Numbered from the stretch's first letter, positions 1 to 5,620 are shown. The stretch is 8,595 nt of DNA from Streptomyces sp. MUM 178J (GCF_022414575.1 NZ_JADWYQ010000090.1:1-8595); one strand, 5' to 3'. Translations and numbers: made by a program. Notes: generated from the sequence alone by a model not told the origin.

Positions 1-37
1 CCCAGTCGGCGTCTACCAGGACGTCGCTGCGGCTCAT
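1..37 (-). CDS. Thiosulfate sulfurtransferase (rhodanese), N-terminal fragment
   Basis: Only the first 12 codons are inside the window (MSRSDVLVDADW); the gene continues past the left edge. This N-terminus matches the conserved start of actinomycete two-domain thiosulfate sulfurtransferases (SseA/CysA type), which move sulfane sulfur from thiosulfate to a thiophilic acceptor in the cytoplasm. No catalytic residue is visible, so the call rests on the N-terminal motif and on context: a sulfur-type leader peptide upstream and a MoaD/ThiS-like carrier in the same cluster. The ATG start is supported by a GGAGGAG ribosome binding site with a 7-nt spacer. A 222-nt gap separates it from the leader peptide stop, with no other gene between, so it probably lies on the leader transcript. 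CDS is near certain; the product is likely but unproven from 12 residues. Confidence 0.8.
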   Translation of the reverse strand, partial: MSRSDVLVDADW

Positions 38-84
38 GCTGTTTCTCCTCCGGGGCAGTTGCGGCGGTGGTGGTGCGGATGGAA

Positions 85-152
85 AGTCGAGTCGACCGAG
101 TCGAACCGAGTCGGAGCGTGTCGTGTCGGATCGTGTCGTCGATCGCGGGCAG
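85..152. repeat. GTCG-rich low-complexity tract in the sulfurtransferase 5' leader
   Basis: This stretch is built from short reiterated words (GAGTCG, CCGAGTCG, TCGTGTCG), with CCGAGTCG occurring twice 10 bp apart and TCGTGTCG recurring. It lies between the leader peptide stop and the sulfurtransferase start, so it would be transcribed as part of the mRNA leader on the minus strand. It contains small palindromes such as GTCGAC. The rest of 38-241 holds no ORF with a credible start. Whether the repeats form regulatory RNA structure or are simple slippage product cannot be told from one sequence. Confidence 0.6.
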
Positions 153-241
153 AACGGTGTGCGTTGTGCGGGGACGCGGAAGTGCGTGTCGTACAGGCAC
201 GGTCGGCGGCCCTGACTCGGTCGGTCGAAGGGCCGGGGATA

Positions 242-258
242 CGGGAGCCGGGCTCCCG
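242..258 (-). terminator. Hairpin immediately after leader peptide stop, possible attenuator
   Basis: CGGGAGC and GCTCCCG form a perfect 7-bp stem with a 3-nt loop, starting one base after the leader peptide TGA on the minus strand. No U-run follows, as is usual for Streptomyces. Position right behind a regulatory leader ORF suggests an attenuation element: a ribosome stalled in the leader or terminating at its stop would change whether this stem forms. It could also be a simple mRNA structure. Confidence 0.55.
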
Positions 259-259
259 C

Positions 260-343
260 TCAGACGGCGCGACAGAGCATGGCGGCGACGCGGCACAGGT
301 CTACTGCCCGCCGCTTCGTGAGGTCCGCCTGTCGCTGCTTCAT
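260..343 (-). CDS. Sulfur-gene leader peptide (27 aa, cysteine-containing)
   Basis: This short ORF encodes 27 residues beginning MKQRQADLTKRRAVDL and ending CRVAAMLCRAV, with cysteines at positions 17 and 24. The pattern L-T-x-R-R-x-V-D-L-x-R-V-A-x-x-L-C-R is the hallmark of the small actinomycete peptides usually annotated as 'putative leader peptide' upstream of sulfur and cysteine genes. It is followed by a thiosulfate sulfurtransferase gene, which fits. The start codon has no Shine-Dalgarno, but a TACGAT -10 element ends 7 nt before the ATG, so the transcript probably begins at the A of ATG and is leaderless. Likely role, by analogy with cysteine-responsive upstream ORFs of mycobacteria: translation of its Cys codons senses cysteine supply and controls the downstream gene in cis. 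The peptide itself probably has no function. Recognition of the motif is strong; the mechanism is inference. Confidence 0.82.
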   Translation of the reverse strand: MKQRQADLTKRRAVDLCRVAAMLCRAV

Positions 344-350
344 GGGTCAG

Positions 351-380
351 ATCGTAGGGACGACTCGGCAGCCGTGTCAC
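351..380 (-). promoter_or_regulatory. Leaderless promoter of the sulfur leader / sulfurtransferase unit
   Basis: On the minus strand a -35 GTGACA (375-380) and a -10 TACGAT (351-356) are separated by 18 bp. The -10 fits TANNNT and the -35 differs from TTGACA at one base. The -10 ends 7 nt before the leader ATG, placing the transcription start at or next to the start codon. This is the best-looking vegetative sigma promoter in the window. Confidence 0.7.
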
Positions 381-580
381 CGGTGTGTCGTATTCTGAGA
401 CGCGATCGTCCGACATGCGGGATAAGGATCACCCCGGACCCCTGCCCCGCGGGCTCCGCACCGCTCCGCCGCGGATGACCTTCTATCCAGCGGACGGGGG
501 CGTCTCACCATACGGCCAAGGCCGGCTGGGCGGACCCGGCAGGGGCAGACCCGGCAGCGCCGTGCGCTGGGCCGACCGCG

Positions 581-646
581 GACTTGCGGCCTTCGCGTCG
601 CGGGATTGCGGCCCTCGCACCGACGGATTGCGGCCCTCGCCGCGCT
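581..646. repeat. Three 22-bp imperfect tandem repeats at the DUF2993 gene end
   Basis: Units at 581-602, 603-624 and 625-646 share the core TTGCGGCC(C/T)TCGC. The last two are nearly identical over the first 16 bases; the first is more diverged. They lie directly downstream of the DUF2993 gene on the minus strand and touch its stop codon. The last unit can form GCGGC/GCCGC with a 4-nt loop, so the array may help transcription end. The rest of the gap 381-580 shows no gene with a credible start or binding site. Confidence 0.6.
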
Positions 647-1335
647 CAGCCGGCCAGTGAGATGTTCTCGCCGGTCACGGTGAAGACCACGCCGTCCGGC
701 TTCGCCTCCACCTTCTCCAGTTTCAGGCCCGCGGGCAGTCCGCCGAGCCGCCGGTCGAAGTCGGTCTTCTTGCGGACCAGATCCTCGATGCCCGGGATGC
801 CCTCGCCGGGGACGCTGTCCGCCCGCACGCGGACCGTGTCGTCGCCCACCAGGCTGACGGTGGAGGTCACGCTGCGCGTCACCGTGCGGCCGAGGACCTC
901 CACCGAGCCGGTGACCTTGACCTTGCCGTTCTCCCCGTACGCCACGGAGACGCCTTCCTCGGCGACCGCCGACAGGTCCTCGTACGAGATCCGGGCCTCG
1001 CCCTGGGCGCGCGCCGCGACGGCGCTGCCGTAGCCGTCGCCCAGGCGTACGTCGTAGAGGTCGGCGGTCAGTTCGCTGATCCGGACCGGTCGGCCTGAGG
1101 CGCTGGTCCGGATGCCGGTGAGGGTGACCTCCACCTCGTCCAGCCGCTTGTCCGCGACCTGGGTCAGAAAGGGGAAGCCCTTGATGGACACGTCCTTCGA
1201 CGCGGCCGTGGACTGCTGGAGGGAGATGCGGTCCGCGGCCCGCGACTCGGCGGCATAGACCGCGAGGCGGTCGGCGGCGACGAACAGCCCGCCGAGGATG
1301 ACCGCGATGATCAGCAGTACTCGCAGCGCTCGCAT
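646..1335 (-). CDS. DUF2993 (LmeA-like) membrane-anchored protein
   Basis: The product is 229 aa. Residues 5-22 (RVLLIIAVILGGLFVAAD) form an N-terminal signal anchor, and the rest is a predicted extracytoplasmic beta-rich domain. The segment V-S-I-K-G-F-P-F-L-T-Q-V near residue 49 and the repeated V-x-V-T-G blocks are typical of the actinomycete DUF2993 family. The mycobacterial member LmeA is a periplasmic factor affecting mannan elongation of lipoglycans, and a lipid-binding fold is proposed for the family; the role in Streptomyces is not established. The chosen ATG has a purine-rich GGGGGACGACAGGGA upstream and begins exactly at the hydrophobic segment. A longer reading frame reaches 1467, but it would bury the anchor behind a charged 44-residue extension. 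The gene lies 189 bp downstream of the membrane protein gene, past a strong hairpin, so it may be transcribed separately. Confidence 0.9.
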   Translation of the reverse strand: MRALRVLLIIAVILGGLFVAADRLAVYAAESRAADRISLQQSTAASKDVSIKGFPFLTQVADKRLDEVEVTLTGIRTSASGRPVRISELTADLYDVRLGDGYGSAVAARAQGEARISYEDLSAVAEEGVSVAYGENGKVKVTGSVEVLGRTVTRSVTSTVSLVGDDTVRVRADSVPGEGIPGIEDLVRKKTDFDRRLGGLPAGLKLEKVEAKPDGVVFTVTGENISLAG

Positions 1336-1367
1336 TCCCTGTCGTCCCCCACGTGTCGTCCGCACCG

Positions 1368-1395
1368 TGCGTACGCCCATTGCGCGCCCGCTCAA
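1368..1395 (-). promoter_or_regulatory. Weak candidate promoter for the DUF2993 gene
   Basis: On the minus strand TTGAGC (1390-1395) and TACGCA (1368-1373) are 16 bp apart, about 32 bp before the ATG. The -10 lacks the final T of TANNNT, so this is only a tentative assignment. A 9-bp repeat (CCACCGGGC, two and a half copies, from 1446) lies further upstream; otherwise the 189-bp gap is unremarkable. Confidence 0.28.
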
Positions 1396-1491
1396 TGATC
1401 GACGTCCGCGGGGGGTGAATGGTTCCGGCGGCTGGCCCGCCGAGTCCACCGGGCCCACCGGGCCCACCCGAACGGCCCGCCCCGTGCGACA

Positions 1492-1524
1492 CCGGGCGGC
1501 AGCCGGCCTGTCTCAGCCGCCCGG
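1492..1524 (-). terminator. Hairpin terminator after the membrane protein gene
   Basis: CCGGGCGGC (1492-1500) and GCCGCCCGG (1516-1524) form a perfect 9-bp stem with a 15-nt loop that holds a further GCCGGC palindrome. It abuts the TAG stop of the membrane protein gene. There is no U-tract, as is common for Streptomyces terminators. It would separate the sulfur-carrier/membrane-protein operon from the DUF2993 gene. Confidence 0.6.
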
Positions 1525-2973
1525 CTACCCCAGCGCGCGGCCCAGCACATACACCGCCGGTGCGGCGACGGCCAGCGGCAGCGCCACGCCCGCCGTGAAG
1601 TGGACAAAGCGTGAGGGGTAGTCGTAGCTGGCCACCCGCAGTCCGATGAGCGCGCAGCCACCCGCGGCGAAGCCCAGCAGCGCCCCGTCGGCCGCTGCTC
1701 CGGCGAGCCCGCCCGCGGCGGCGCCCGCGGCGACGGCGGCGAGCAGGGACACGACGACAGACGCGGCACCGGGCAGCGGCAGCGGCAGCGCCCGCGCCAC
1801 GACGCCGGCCGCGACGGCGATCGCGCCGATCGTCACGGCCTCCGTCTCCGCCGCGAGATGCCCGGCCGCCAGGATGGTCAGCGCCGCGGAGGCCACGGTG
1901 GCCATCAGCCCGTACACCCGCTCGTCCGCGGCGGCGCGGCTGCGGAGCTGAAGGACGAGGGTGATCAGCACCCACACTCCGAGCGTGCCGGTGATCGCGG
2001 CGGTGGCGTGCGCACGGCCCACAGCGAGCAGTACGGCGTCCGCCGCCAGTCCTCCGGCGAAGGCGAGGGCGATGCCCTGCCGGGCGGGCCACATGCCGTT
2101 GAGCCGGAACCAGCCGGCGGCGGTGACCGCCTGGAGGAGTACCAGCGGGAGGAGCAGTCCGTACGTCCCGAGGGCCGCACCGCCGGCGAGCAGCAGGCCG
2201 AGCAGCGCGGTCAGCCCGGCGGGCTGGATGCCGGGCGGGATGATCGGCGACCGCCCCTCGGCGCGGGCGCGCTGGGCGTCGGTGATCCGGGCGTTCCCGA
2301 GGGTCGTCGGGGCGCTGTAGCCCGCTGCGTCGAAGGACGGCGCGGCCGTGGCGGCGGGGGCTGCGGAGGCGGCAGGGGCCGGGACCTCGGGGGGCAGCGG
2401 CTGGGAGTGGGCCGGGAAGCCTTGCGGCTCGTACGACTGGACCGGGCGCGCCTGGCCCGGGTACGCCTGGTCCGGGTACGCCTGGCCCGCGTGCGTCTGA
2501 TCCGGGTACGCCTGCCCCGCGTACGCCTGGCCCGCGTACGTCTGATCCGGGTACGCCTGCCCCGCGTGCGTCTGGCCCGCGTGCGTCTGATCCGGGTACG
2601 CCTGCCCCGCGTACGCCTGGCCCGGGTACGCCTGCGGCGGCAGATAGGCGGTGTCCGCAGCCGCGTGCTGCGGCGTCGGCTGCACGGGCTGATACGCCTC
2701 GTGGGTCTCGTATCCCTGGTACGCCTGCTGCATCTGATGCTGATGCGACGGCTGCGGCTCGTACGGCTCAGGCGGCTGATACGGCTCGTGGCCCTGCGCC
2801 GGCTGCTCCGGCTGAACCGGCGGCTGAACCGTCGGCTGGTAGTGCGTGTCCCAGGTCTGGCCCTGCCACGTCTGCGTGGCCTGGGGGTCGGGCCGGCCGC
2901 CGGCCGCGGTGTAGGGGTCGTACGCGTCGTACGGATACTGCTGATCGCTGCTGCTCATGGCTGCGCGCTTCAT
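1525..2973 (-). CDS. Multi-pass membrane protein with Q/P/Y-rich repeat N-terminus
   Basis: The product is 482 aa. Residues 1 to about 245 are hydrophilic and rich in Gln, Pro, Tyr and Ala, including 13 tandem pentapeptides (residues 114-178). Residues about 250-480 contain seven or eight hydrophobic segments, so the C-terminal half is an integral membrane domain and the N-terminal half a long disordered, probably cytoplasmic tail. I do not recognise an enzymatic family; Streptomyces have many such uncharacterised proteins. The ATG at 2973 overlaps the stop of the sulfur carrier gene as ATGA, which favours translational coupling. An in-frame ATG at 2958 (MSSSDQQYPYD) is the alternative; AGGAGG abuts the first ATG directly and lies 15 nt from the second, so the sequence does not settle the start. 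The gene is second in an operon with the sulfur carrier. Function unknown; gene certain. Confidence 0.88.
   Translation of the reverse strand: MKRAAMSSSDQQYPYDAYDPYTAAGGRPDPQATQTWQGQTWDTHYQPTVQPPVQPEQPAQGHEPYQPPEPYEPQPSHQHQMQQAYQGYETHEAYQPVQPTPQHAAADTAYLPPQAYPGQAYAGQAYPDQTHAGQTHAGQAYPDQTYAGQAYAGQAYPDQTHAGQAYPDQAYPGQARPVQSYEPQGFPAHSQPLPPEVPAPAASAAPAATAAPSFDAAGYSAPTTLGNARITDAQRARAEGRSPIIPPGIQPAGLTALLGLLLAGGAALGTYGLLLPLVLLQAVTAAGWFRLNGMWPARQGIALAFAGGLAADAVLLAVGRAHATAAITGTLGVWVLITLVLQLRSRAAADERVYGLMATVASAALTILAAGHLAAETEAVTIGAIAVAAGVVARALPLPLPGAASVVVSLLAAVAAGAAAGGLAGAAADGALLGFAAGGCALIGLRVASYDYPSRFVHFTAGVALPLAVAAPAVYVLGRALG
2440..2634 (-). repeat. 13 tandem 15-bp repeats encoding Q(A/T)(Y/H)(P/A)(G/D)
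   Basis: Thirteen consecutive 15-bp units lie within the membrane protein gene. The encoded units are mostly QAYPG, QAYAG, QAYPD, QTHAG and QTYAG, ending in QARPV. Identical neighbours such as two adjacent QTHAG, and recurring blocks such as QAYPD-QTHAG, indicate recent duplication by slippage or unequal recombination. Since 15 is a multiple of 3, copy number can change without breaking the frame. Confidence 0.92.
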
Positions 2974-3224
2974 CCTCCTGCGAACGGCGGGAGCACCTCG
3001 ACCGTGCCGCCCTCGGCCAGCCGTACCGTCTCATGCCCGCGCGTCCCCACGGGGTCGCCGTCGACGAGAAACGAACACCTCTGGAGTACCCGGACGAGCT
3101 CTCCCGGGTGCCGCTCCCGGACGGCGTCGAGGGCCTCGGCGAGGTTCTCCGCCGCATACGGCTCCTCGGCCACCCCGGCGGCGGCCTTGGCCGCGGCCCA
3201 GTAGCGGATCGTGCCCGCTGCCAT
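2970..3224 (-). CDS. MoaD/ThiS-family sulfur carrier protein
   Basis: The product is 84 aa, the usual length for ubiquitin-like sulfur carriers. It begins MAAGTIRYWAAAKAAAGV, has the LAEALDAVRERHP helix near residue 28 and the LVDGDPVG turn near 52, and ends EGGTVEVLPPFAGG. The ending GTVEVLPPFAGG fits the family's last strand, and the C-terminal Gly-Gly is the residue pair adenylated and thiocarboxylated in MoaD, ThiS and CysO. It therefore probably carries sulfur for molybdopterin, thiazole, cysteine or another pathway; which one cannot be told here. The start is well supported by AAAGGAG with a 7-nt spacer, so a much longer upstream reading frame is not used. The gene is first in an operon with the membrane protein gene (4-nt overlap). 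A rhodanese gene about 3 kb downstream on the same strand could be the sulfur donor, which is inference. Confidence 0.9.
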   Translation of the reverse strand: MAAGTIRYWAAAKAAAGVAEEPYAAENLAEALDAVRERHPGELVRVLQRCSFLVDGDPVGTRGHETVRLAEGGTVEVLPPFAGG

Positions 3225-3476
3225 AGCGGCACTCCTTTCGTCGCCTCGTCGCCCTCCATGATGAGCCATGCGCCCTGGGGGCCCGCGTGCGGCCGTGCAC
3301 CCGTGCGCCCCCGGTGCTACCGGCCGCCCCCGGTTCTCCGCCGCCGGGCGGGGCAGAAGGGGTGGCGCGCGACGGATCGGAAACGACAGAAGCCAACCGG
3401 AAATGATCGAGAAGAAACCCGGAGGGATCCAGAAAGGAGCCCTAAGGGAACGGAAAGTGATCTGCGATACGTCCAG

Positions 3477-3509
3477 AGTGTGAAATCGGCCCTCTGTCCT
3501 TCTCACACT
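3477..3509. repeat. 7-bp inverted repeat AGTGTGA/TCACACT in the glnR promoter region
   Basis: AGTGTGA (3477-3483) and TCACACT (3503-3509) are perfect inverted copies with centres 26 bp apart, directly before the candidate TATCCT -10. It may be a regulator site with half-sites on one DNA face, or a hairpin with a 19-nt loop. The half-sites resemble CRP-type TGTGA/TCACA but the 19-bp spacer is far from the usual 6. Confidence 0.45.
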
Positions 3510-3580
3510 GGTGGGCTATCCTGCACAGCAGAGGATCCGGGCAGCGCAGCCCCCGGGTCCTTTTGTGTTTTCCGGCCGTT

Positions 3581-3597
3581 GTTACAGGCAGGTGAAC
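3581..3597. promoter_or_regulatory. Candidate PhoP/GlnR-type operator upstream of glnR
   Basis: GGTGAAC (3591-3597) is the reverse complement of GTTCACC, the core of the Streptomyces PHO-box direct repeat, and PhoP is known to control glnR in S. coelicolor. On the plus strand the same segment reads GTTAC-N6-GTGAA, a partial match to a GlnR half-site. Neighbouring 11-bp units match poorly, so only one good repeat unit is visible. Confidence 0.3.
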
Positions 3598-3609
3598 AAA
3601 GGCTCACAA

Positions 3610-3633
3610 TGGCTCTCAGGGCGCGGAGAGCCA
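3610..3633 (+). other. 8-bp hairpin in the glnR 5' leader
   Basis: TGGCTCTC (3610-3617) and GAGAGCCA (3626-3633) form a perfect 8-bp stem with an 8-nt loop, about 80 nt upstream of the small ORF that precedes glnR. It would form in the glnR leader RNA if transcription starts near 3530. Function unknown. Confidence 0.5.
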
Positions 3634-3715
3634 CCGCGGAGCGACCGAAGGAACGACCGTACGAAGCAGTGCCGCCGATCCACGTCCTCGCAGGGACCGA
3701 GGAGGAAACGACGTT

Positions 3716-3772
3716 ATGGGCGAGCTGATCACGCACCACTCGAAACCGACCCGGGCAGGTGGTCGGGGATGA
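3716..3772 (+). CDS. 18-codon upstream ORF overlapping the glnR start
   Basis: ATG at 3716 begins [18 protein letters not shown] and ends at a TGA whose bases overlap the glnR ATG (ATGA). A strong GGAGGA lies 9 nt upstream, a better Shine-Dalgarno than the AGGTGG before glnR itself. The layout suggests that ribosomes translating this ORF terminate on the glnR start and may reinitiate there. The peptide has no recognisable family, and could be only a coupling device. A second, weaker ORF (3609-3728, 39 codons, AAGG site) overlaps its start in another frame. Conservation across Streptomyces would decide whether it is real. Confidence 0.45.
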   Translation: MGELITHHSKPTRAGGRG

Positions 3773-4551
3773 GTTCTCTGCTGCTGCTGACCAATGCCCT
3801 CCAGCCGTCGACGGAGGTGCTTCCGGCGCTCGGCCTGCTGCTGCACAGCGTCCGCGTCGCGCCGGCCGAGGGCCCGGCCCTCGTCGACACCCCCGGAGCC
3901 GACGTCATCCTGATCGACGGCCGCCGCGACCTTCCGCAGGTGCGGTCGCTGTGCCAGCTGCTGCGGTCCACCGGGCCCGGCTGCCCGCTGGTCCTGGTCG
4001 TCACCGAGGGCGGGCTCGCCGCCGTCACCGCGGACTGGGGCATCGACGACGTACTGCTGGACACGGCGGGCCCCGCCGAGGTCGAGGCGCGGCTGCGCCT
4101 CGCCATGGGCAGGCAGCAGATCGGCTCCGACGACTCGCCGATGGAGATCCGCAACGGCGATCTGTCGGTGGACGAGGCGACCTACAGCGCGAAGCTGAAG
4201 GGCCGGGTGCTCGATCTGACCTTCAAGGAGTTCGAGCTGCTGAAGTACCTGGCGCAGCACCCGGGGCGGGTCTTCACCCGGGCGCAGCTGCTGCAGGAGG
4301 TCTGGGGATACGACTACTTCGGCGGCACCCGCACGGTCGACGTCCATGTGCGGCGGCTGCGGGCCAAGCTGGGCCCGGAGCACGAGTCCCTCATCGGCAC
4401 CGTCCGGAATGTCGGCTACCGCTTCGTGGTGCCGGACAAGGTCGAACGGGCCGCCGAGGAGGCGAAGACGGCCGCGCTGGCCCGTTCGGAGGACACACCC
4501 GGGAGTGCCCATGAGAAGCAGGAAGCGAGCGTACGCCCTGCCCAGAGATAG
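3769..4551 (+). CDS. glnR: GlnR, orphan OmpR-family nitrogen regulator
   Basis: The product is 260 aa. Residues 1 to about 118 form an atypical receiver domain beginning [18 protein letters not shown]; residues about 126-222 form a winged-helix DNA-binding domain, with [19 protein letters not shown] and [13 protein letters not shown] as typical OmpR-family blocks. GlnR is the global regulator of nitrogen assimilation in Streptomyces, acting on glnA, glnII, amtB, nirB and others. The receiver keeps Asp50 in L-I-D-G-R-R but lacks the usual acidic pocket, and the family is known to dimerise without phosphorylation through contacts of Asp50 and Arg52. No histidine kinase gene is adjacent. The C-terminal 35 residues are a low-complexity tail, where orthologues vary. 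The ATG has AGGTGG with a 6-nt spacer; the open frame extends back to 3511 but that part has no family similarity. A leaderless LacI gene follows 24 bp later. Confidence 0.96.
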   Translation: MSSLLLLTNALQPSTEVLPALGLLLHSVRVAPAEGPALVDTPGADVILIDGRRDLPQVRSLCQLLRSTGPGCPLVLVVTEGGLAAVTADWGIDDVLLDTAGPAEVEARLRLAMGRQQIGSDDSPMEIRNGDLSVDEATYSAKLKGRVLDLTFKEFELLKYLAQHPGRVFTRAQLLQEVWGYDYFGGTRTVDVHVRRLRAKLGPEHESLIGTVRNVGYRFVVPDKVERAAEEAKTAALARSEDTPGSAHEKQEASVRPAQR

Positions 4552-4562
4552 GTCACCCCGCG

Positions 4563-4568
4563 TAGACT
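4563..4568 (+). promoter_or_regulatory. -10 element of a leaderless promoter for the LacI gene
   Basis: TAGACT fits TANNNT and ends 7 nt before the GTG start codon, while no Shine-Dalgarno is present. This spacing places the transcription start at the GTG. No clear -35 is visible in the end of glnR. It gives LacI its own promoter only 12 bp after the glnR stop. Confidence 0.6.
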
Positions 4569-4575
4569 GCCGCCC

Positions 4576-5601
4576 GTGGCCAAGGTGACGCGGGACGATG
4601 TAGCGCGACTGGCGGGTACGTCGACCGCCGTCGTGAGCTACGTCATCAACAATGGACCCCGGCCGGTCGCCCCGGCCACGCGCGAGCGTGTCCTCGCTGC
4701 GATCAAGGAGCTGGGCTACCGGCCCGACCGGGTGGCCCAGGCGATGGCGTCACGGCGCACGGACCTCATAGGCATGATCGTGCCCGACGCTCGGCAGCCG
4801 TTCTTCGCGGAGATGGCGCATGCCGTGGAGCAGGCCGCGGCGGAGCGCGGAAAGATGGTCCTCGTCGGGAACTCGGACTACCGAGACGAGCGCGAGGTCC
4901 ACTATCTGCGGGCCTTCCTCGGGATGCGGGTCTCCGGGCTGATCCTGGTCAGCCAGGGCCCGAGCGAGCGGGCCGCGGCGGAGATCGAGGCGTGGGACGC
5001 GCGTGTGGTGCTGCTGCACGAGCGTCCCGAGGCGATCGACGACGTGGCCGTCGTCACCGACGACATCGGCGGCGCGCAGCTCGCCACCCGCCATCTGCTG
5101 GAGCACGGCCACCCGTACGTCGCCTGTCTCGGCGGGGTCGAGTCGACCCCGGCGGTCGGCGACCCGGTGGCCGACCACGTCGAGGGCTGGCGGCGGGCGA
5201 TGCTGGAATCCGGCCAGGAGACGGAGGGGCGGCTCTTCGAGGCCCCGTACAACCGCTACGACGCCTACCGCATCGCCCTGAAGCTCCTCTCCGGCCCGGA
5301 GCGGCCTCCGGCGATCTTCTGCTCCACCGACGACCAGGCGATCGGCGTACTGCGGGCGGCCCGCGAGCTGCGGATCGACGTGCCGACGGAGCTGGCGGTG
5401 GCCGGCTTTGACGATGTGAAGGAAGCCGCGCTGACCGACCCCCCGCTGACGACGGTCTCCTCCGACCGCCCGGCGATGGCCCGTGCGGCGGTCGACCTGG
5501 TCCTGGACGACGGTCTGAAGGTCTCCGGCTCACGCCGGATCCGGGTCAAGCAGTTCCCCTCGGGCCTGGTCATCCGCCGCTCCTGCGGCTGCGACGGATG
5601 A
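4576..5601 (+). CDS. LacI-family transcriptional regulator
   Basis: The product is 341 aa, full length for the family. Residues 4-23 hold the helix-turn-helix ([20 protein letters not shown]), followed by the hinge helix around 46-60 ([17 protein letters not shown]). Residues about 63-335 form the periplasmic-binding-protein-like effector domain, with F-F-A-E-M near 76-80, C-S-T-D-D-Q-A-I-G near 249-257 and the V-A-G-F-D-D block at 275-280. It ends in S-C-G-C, common in actinomycete members. Such proteins bind an operator as dimers and release it on binding a sugar or nucleoside; the ligand cannot be inferred, and no sugar transporter or hydrolase is adjacent. The start is GTG without Shine-Dalgarno, consistent with leaderless translation. 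The gene sits directly after glnR as in S. coelicolor, as I recall. Confidence 0.94.
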   Translation: MAKVTRDDVARLAGTSTAVVSYVINNGPRPVAPATRERVLAAIKELGYRPDRVAQAMASRRTDLIGMIVPDARQPFFAEMAHAVEQAAAERGKMVLVGNSDYRDEREVHYLRAFLGMRVSGLILVSQGPSERAAAEIEAWDARVVLLHERPEAIDDVAVVTDDIGGAQLATRHLLEHGHPYVACLGGVESTPAVGDPVADHVEGWRRAMLESGQETEGRLFEAPYNRYDAYRIALKLLSGPERPPAIFCSTDDQAIGVLRAARELRIDVPTELAVAGFDDVKEAALTDPPLTTVSSDRPAMARAAVDLVLDDGLKVSGSRRIRVKQFPSGLVIRRSCGCDG

Positions 5602-5620
5602 CACGGCGACACCGCTGACA

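Larger units (their letters stand above)
3225..3768. promoter_or_regulatory. Divergent intergenic region between sulfur carrier gene and glnR
   Basis: These 544 bp separate the divergently transcribed sulfur carrier gene and glnR, so both promoters should lie here. The GC-rich part near 3260-3350 belongs to the sulfur carrier side. From about 3370 to 3600 the sequence is markedly richer in A and T, as expected for promoter DNA. A plausible glnR -10 is TATCCT (3517-3522), without a good -35. A GCGAC-N6-GAAAC word (3369-3384) resembles half of a GlnR box (consensus about GTNAC-N6-GAAAC), which would fit autoregulation. None of these is decisive. Small ORFs and hairpins inside are listed separately. 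Confidence 0.5.

Noticed and set aside
377..2092. Long open frame (571 aa) on the minus strand
   Set aside because: It spans the end of the membrane protein gene, a terminator hairpin and the DUF2993 gene in another frame; the product is an Arg/Gly-rich composition typical of high-GC shadow frames.
1858..3204. 448-aa plus-strand open frame with RVRLxRVRL repeats
   Set aside because: It is the antisense reading of the pentapeptide repeats in the membrane protein gene; no ribosome binding site and no recognisable family.
3479..3507. CRP-type site TGTGA...TCACA
   Set aside because: The half-sites are right but the spacer is 19 bp instead of 6.
3511..3768. 86-residue N-terminal extension of GlnR
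   Set aside because: The frame is open, but GlnR family similarity begins exactly at the ATG at 3769, which has its own AGGTGG site; the upstream part covers promoter-like DNA.
3616..4512. 298-aa minus-strand frame opposite glnR
   Set aside because: Antisense shadow of a certain gene, with no credible start or family.
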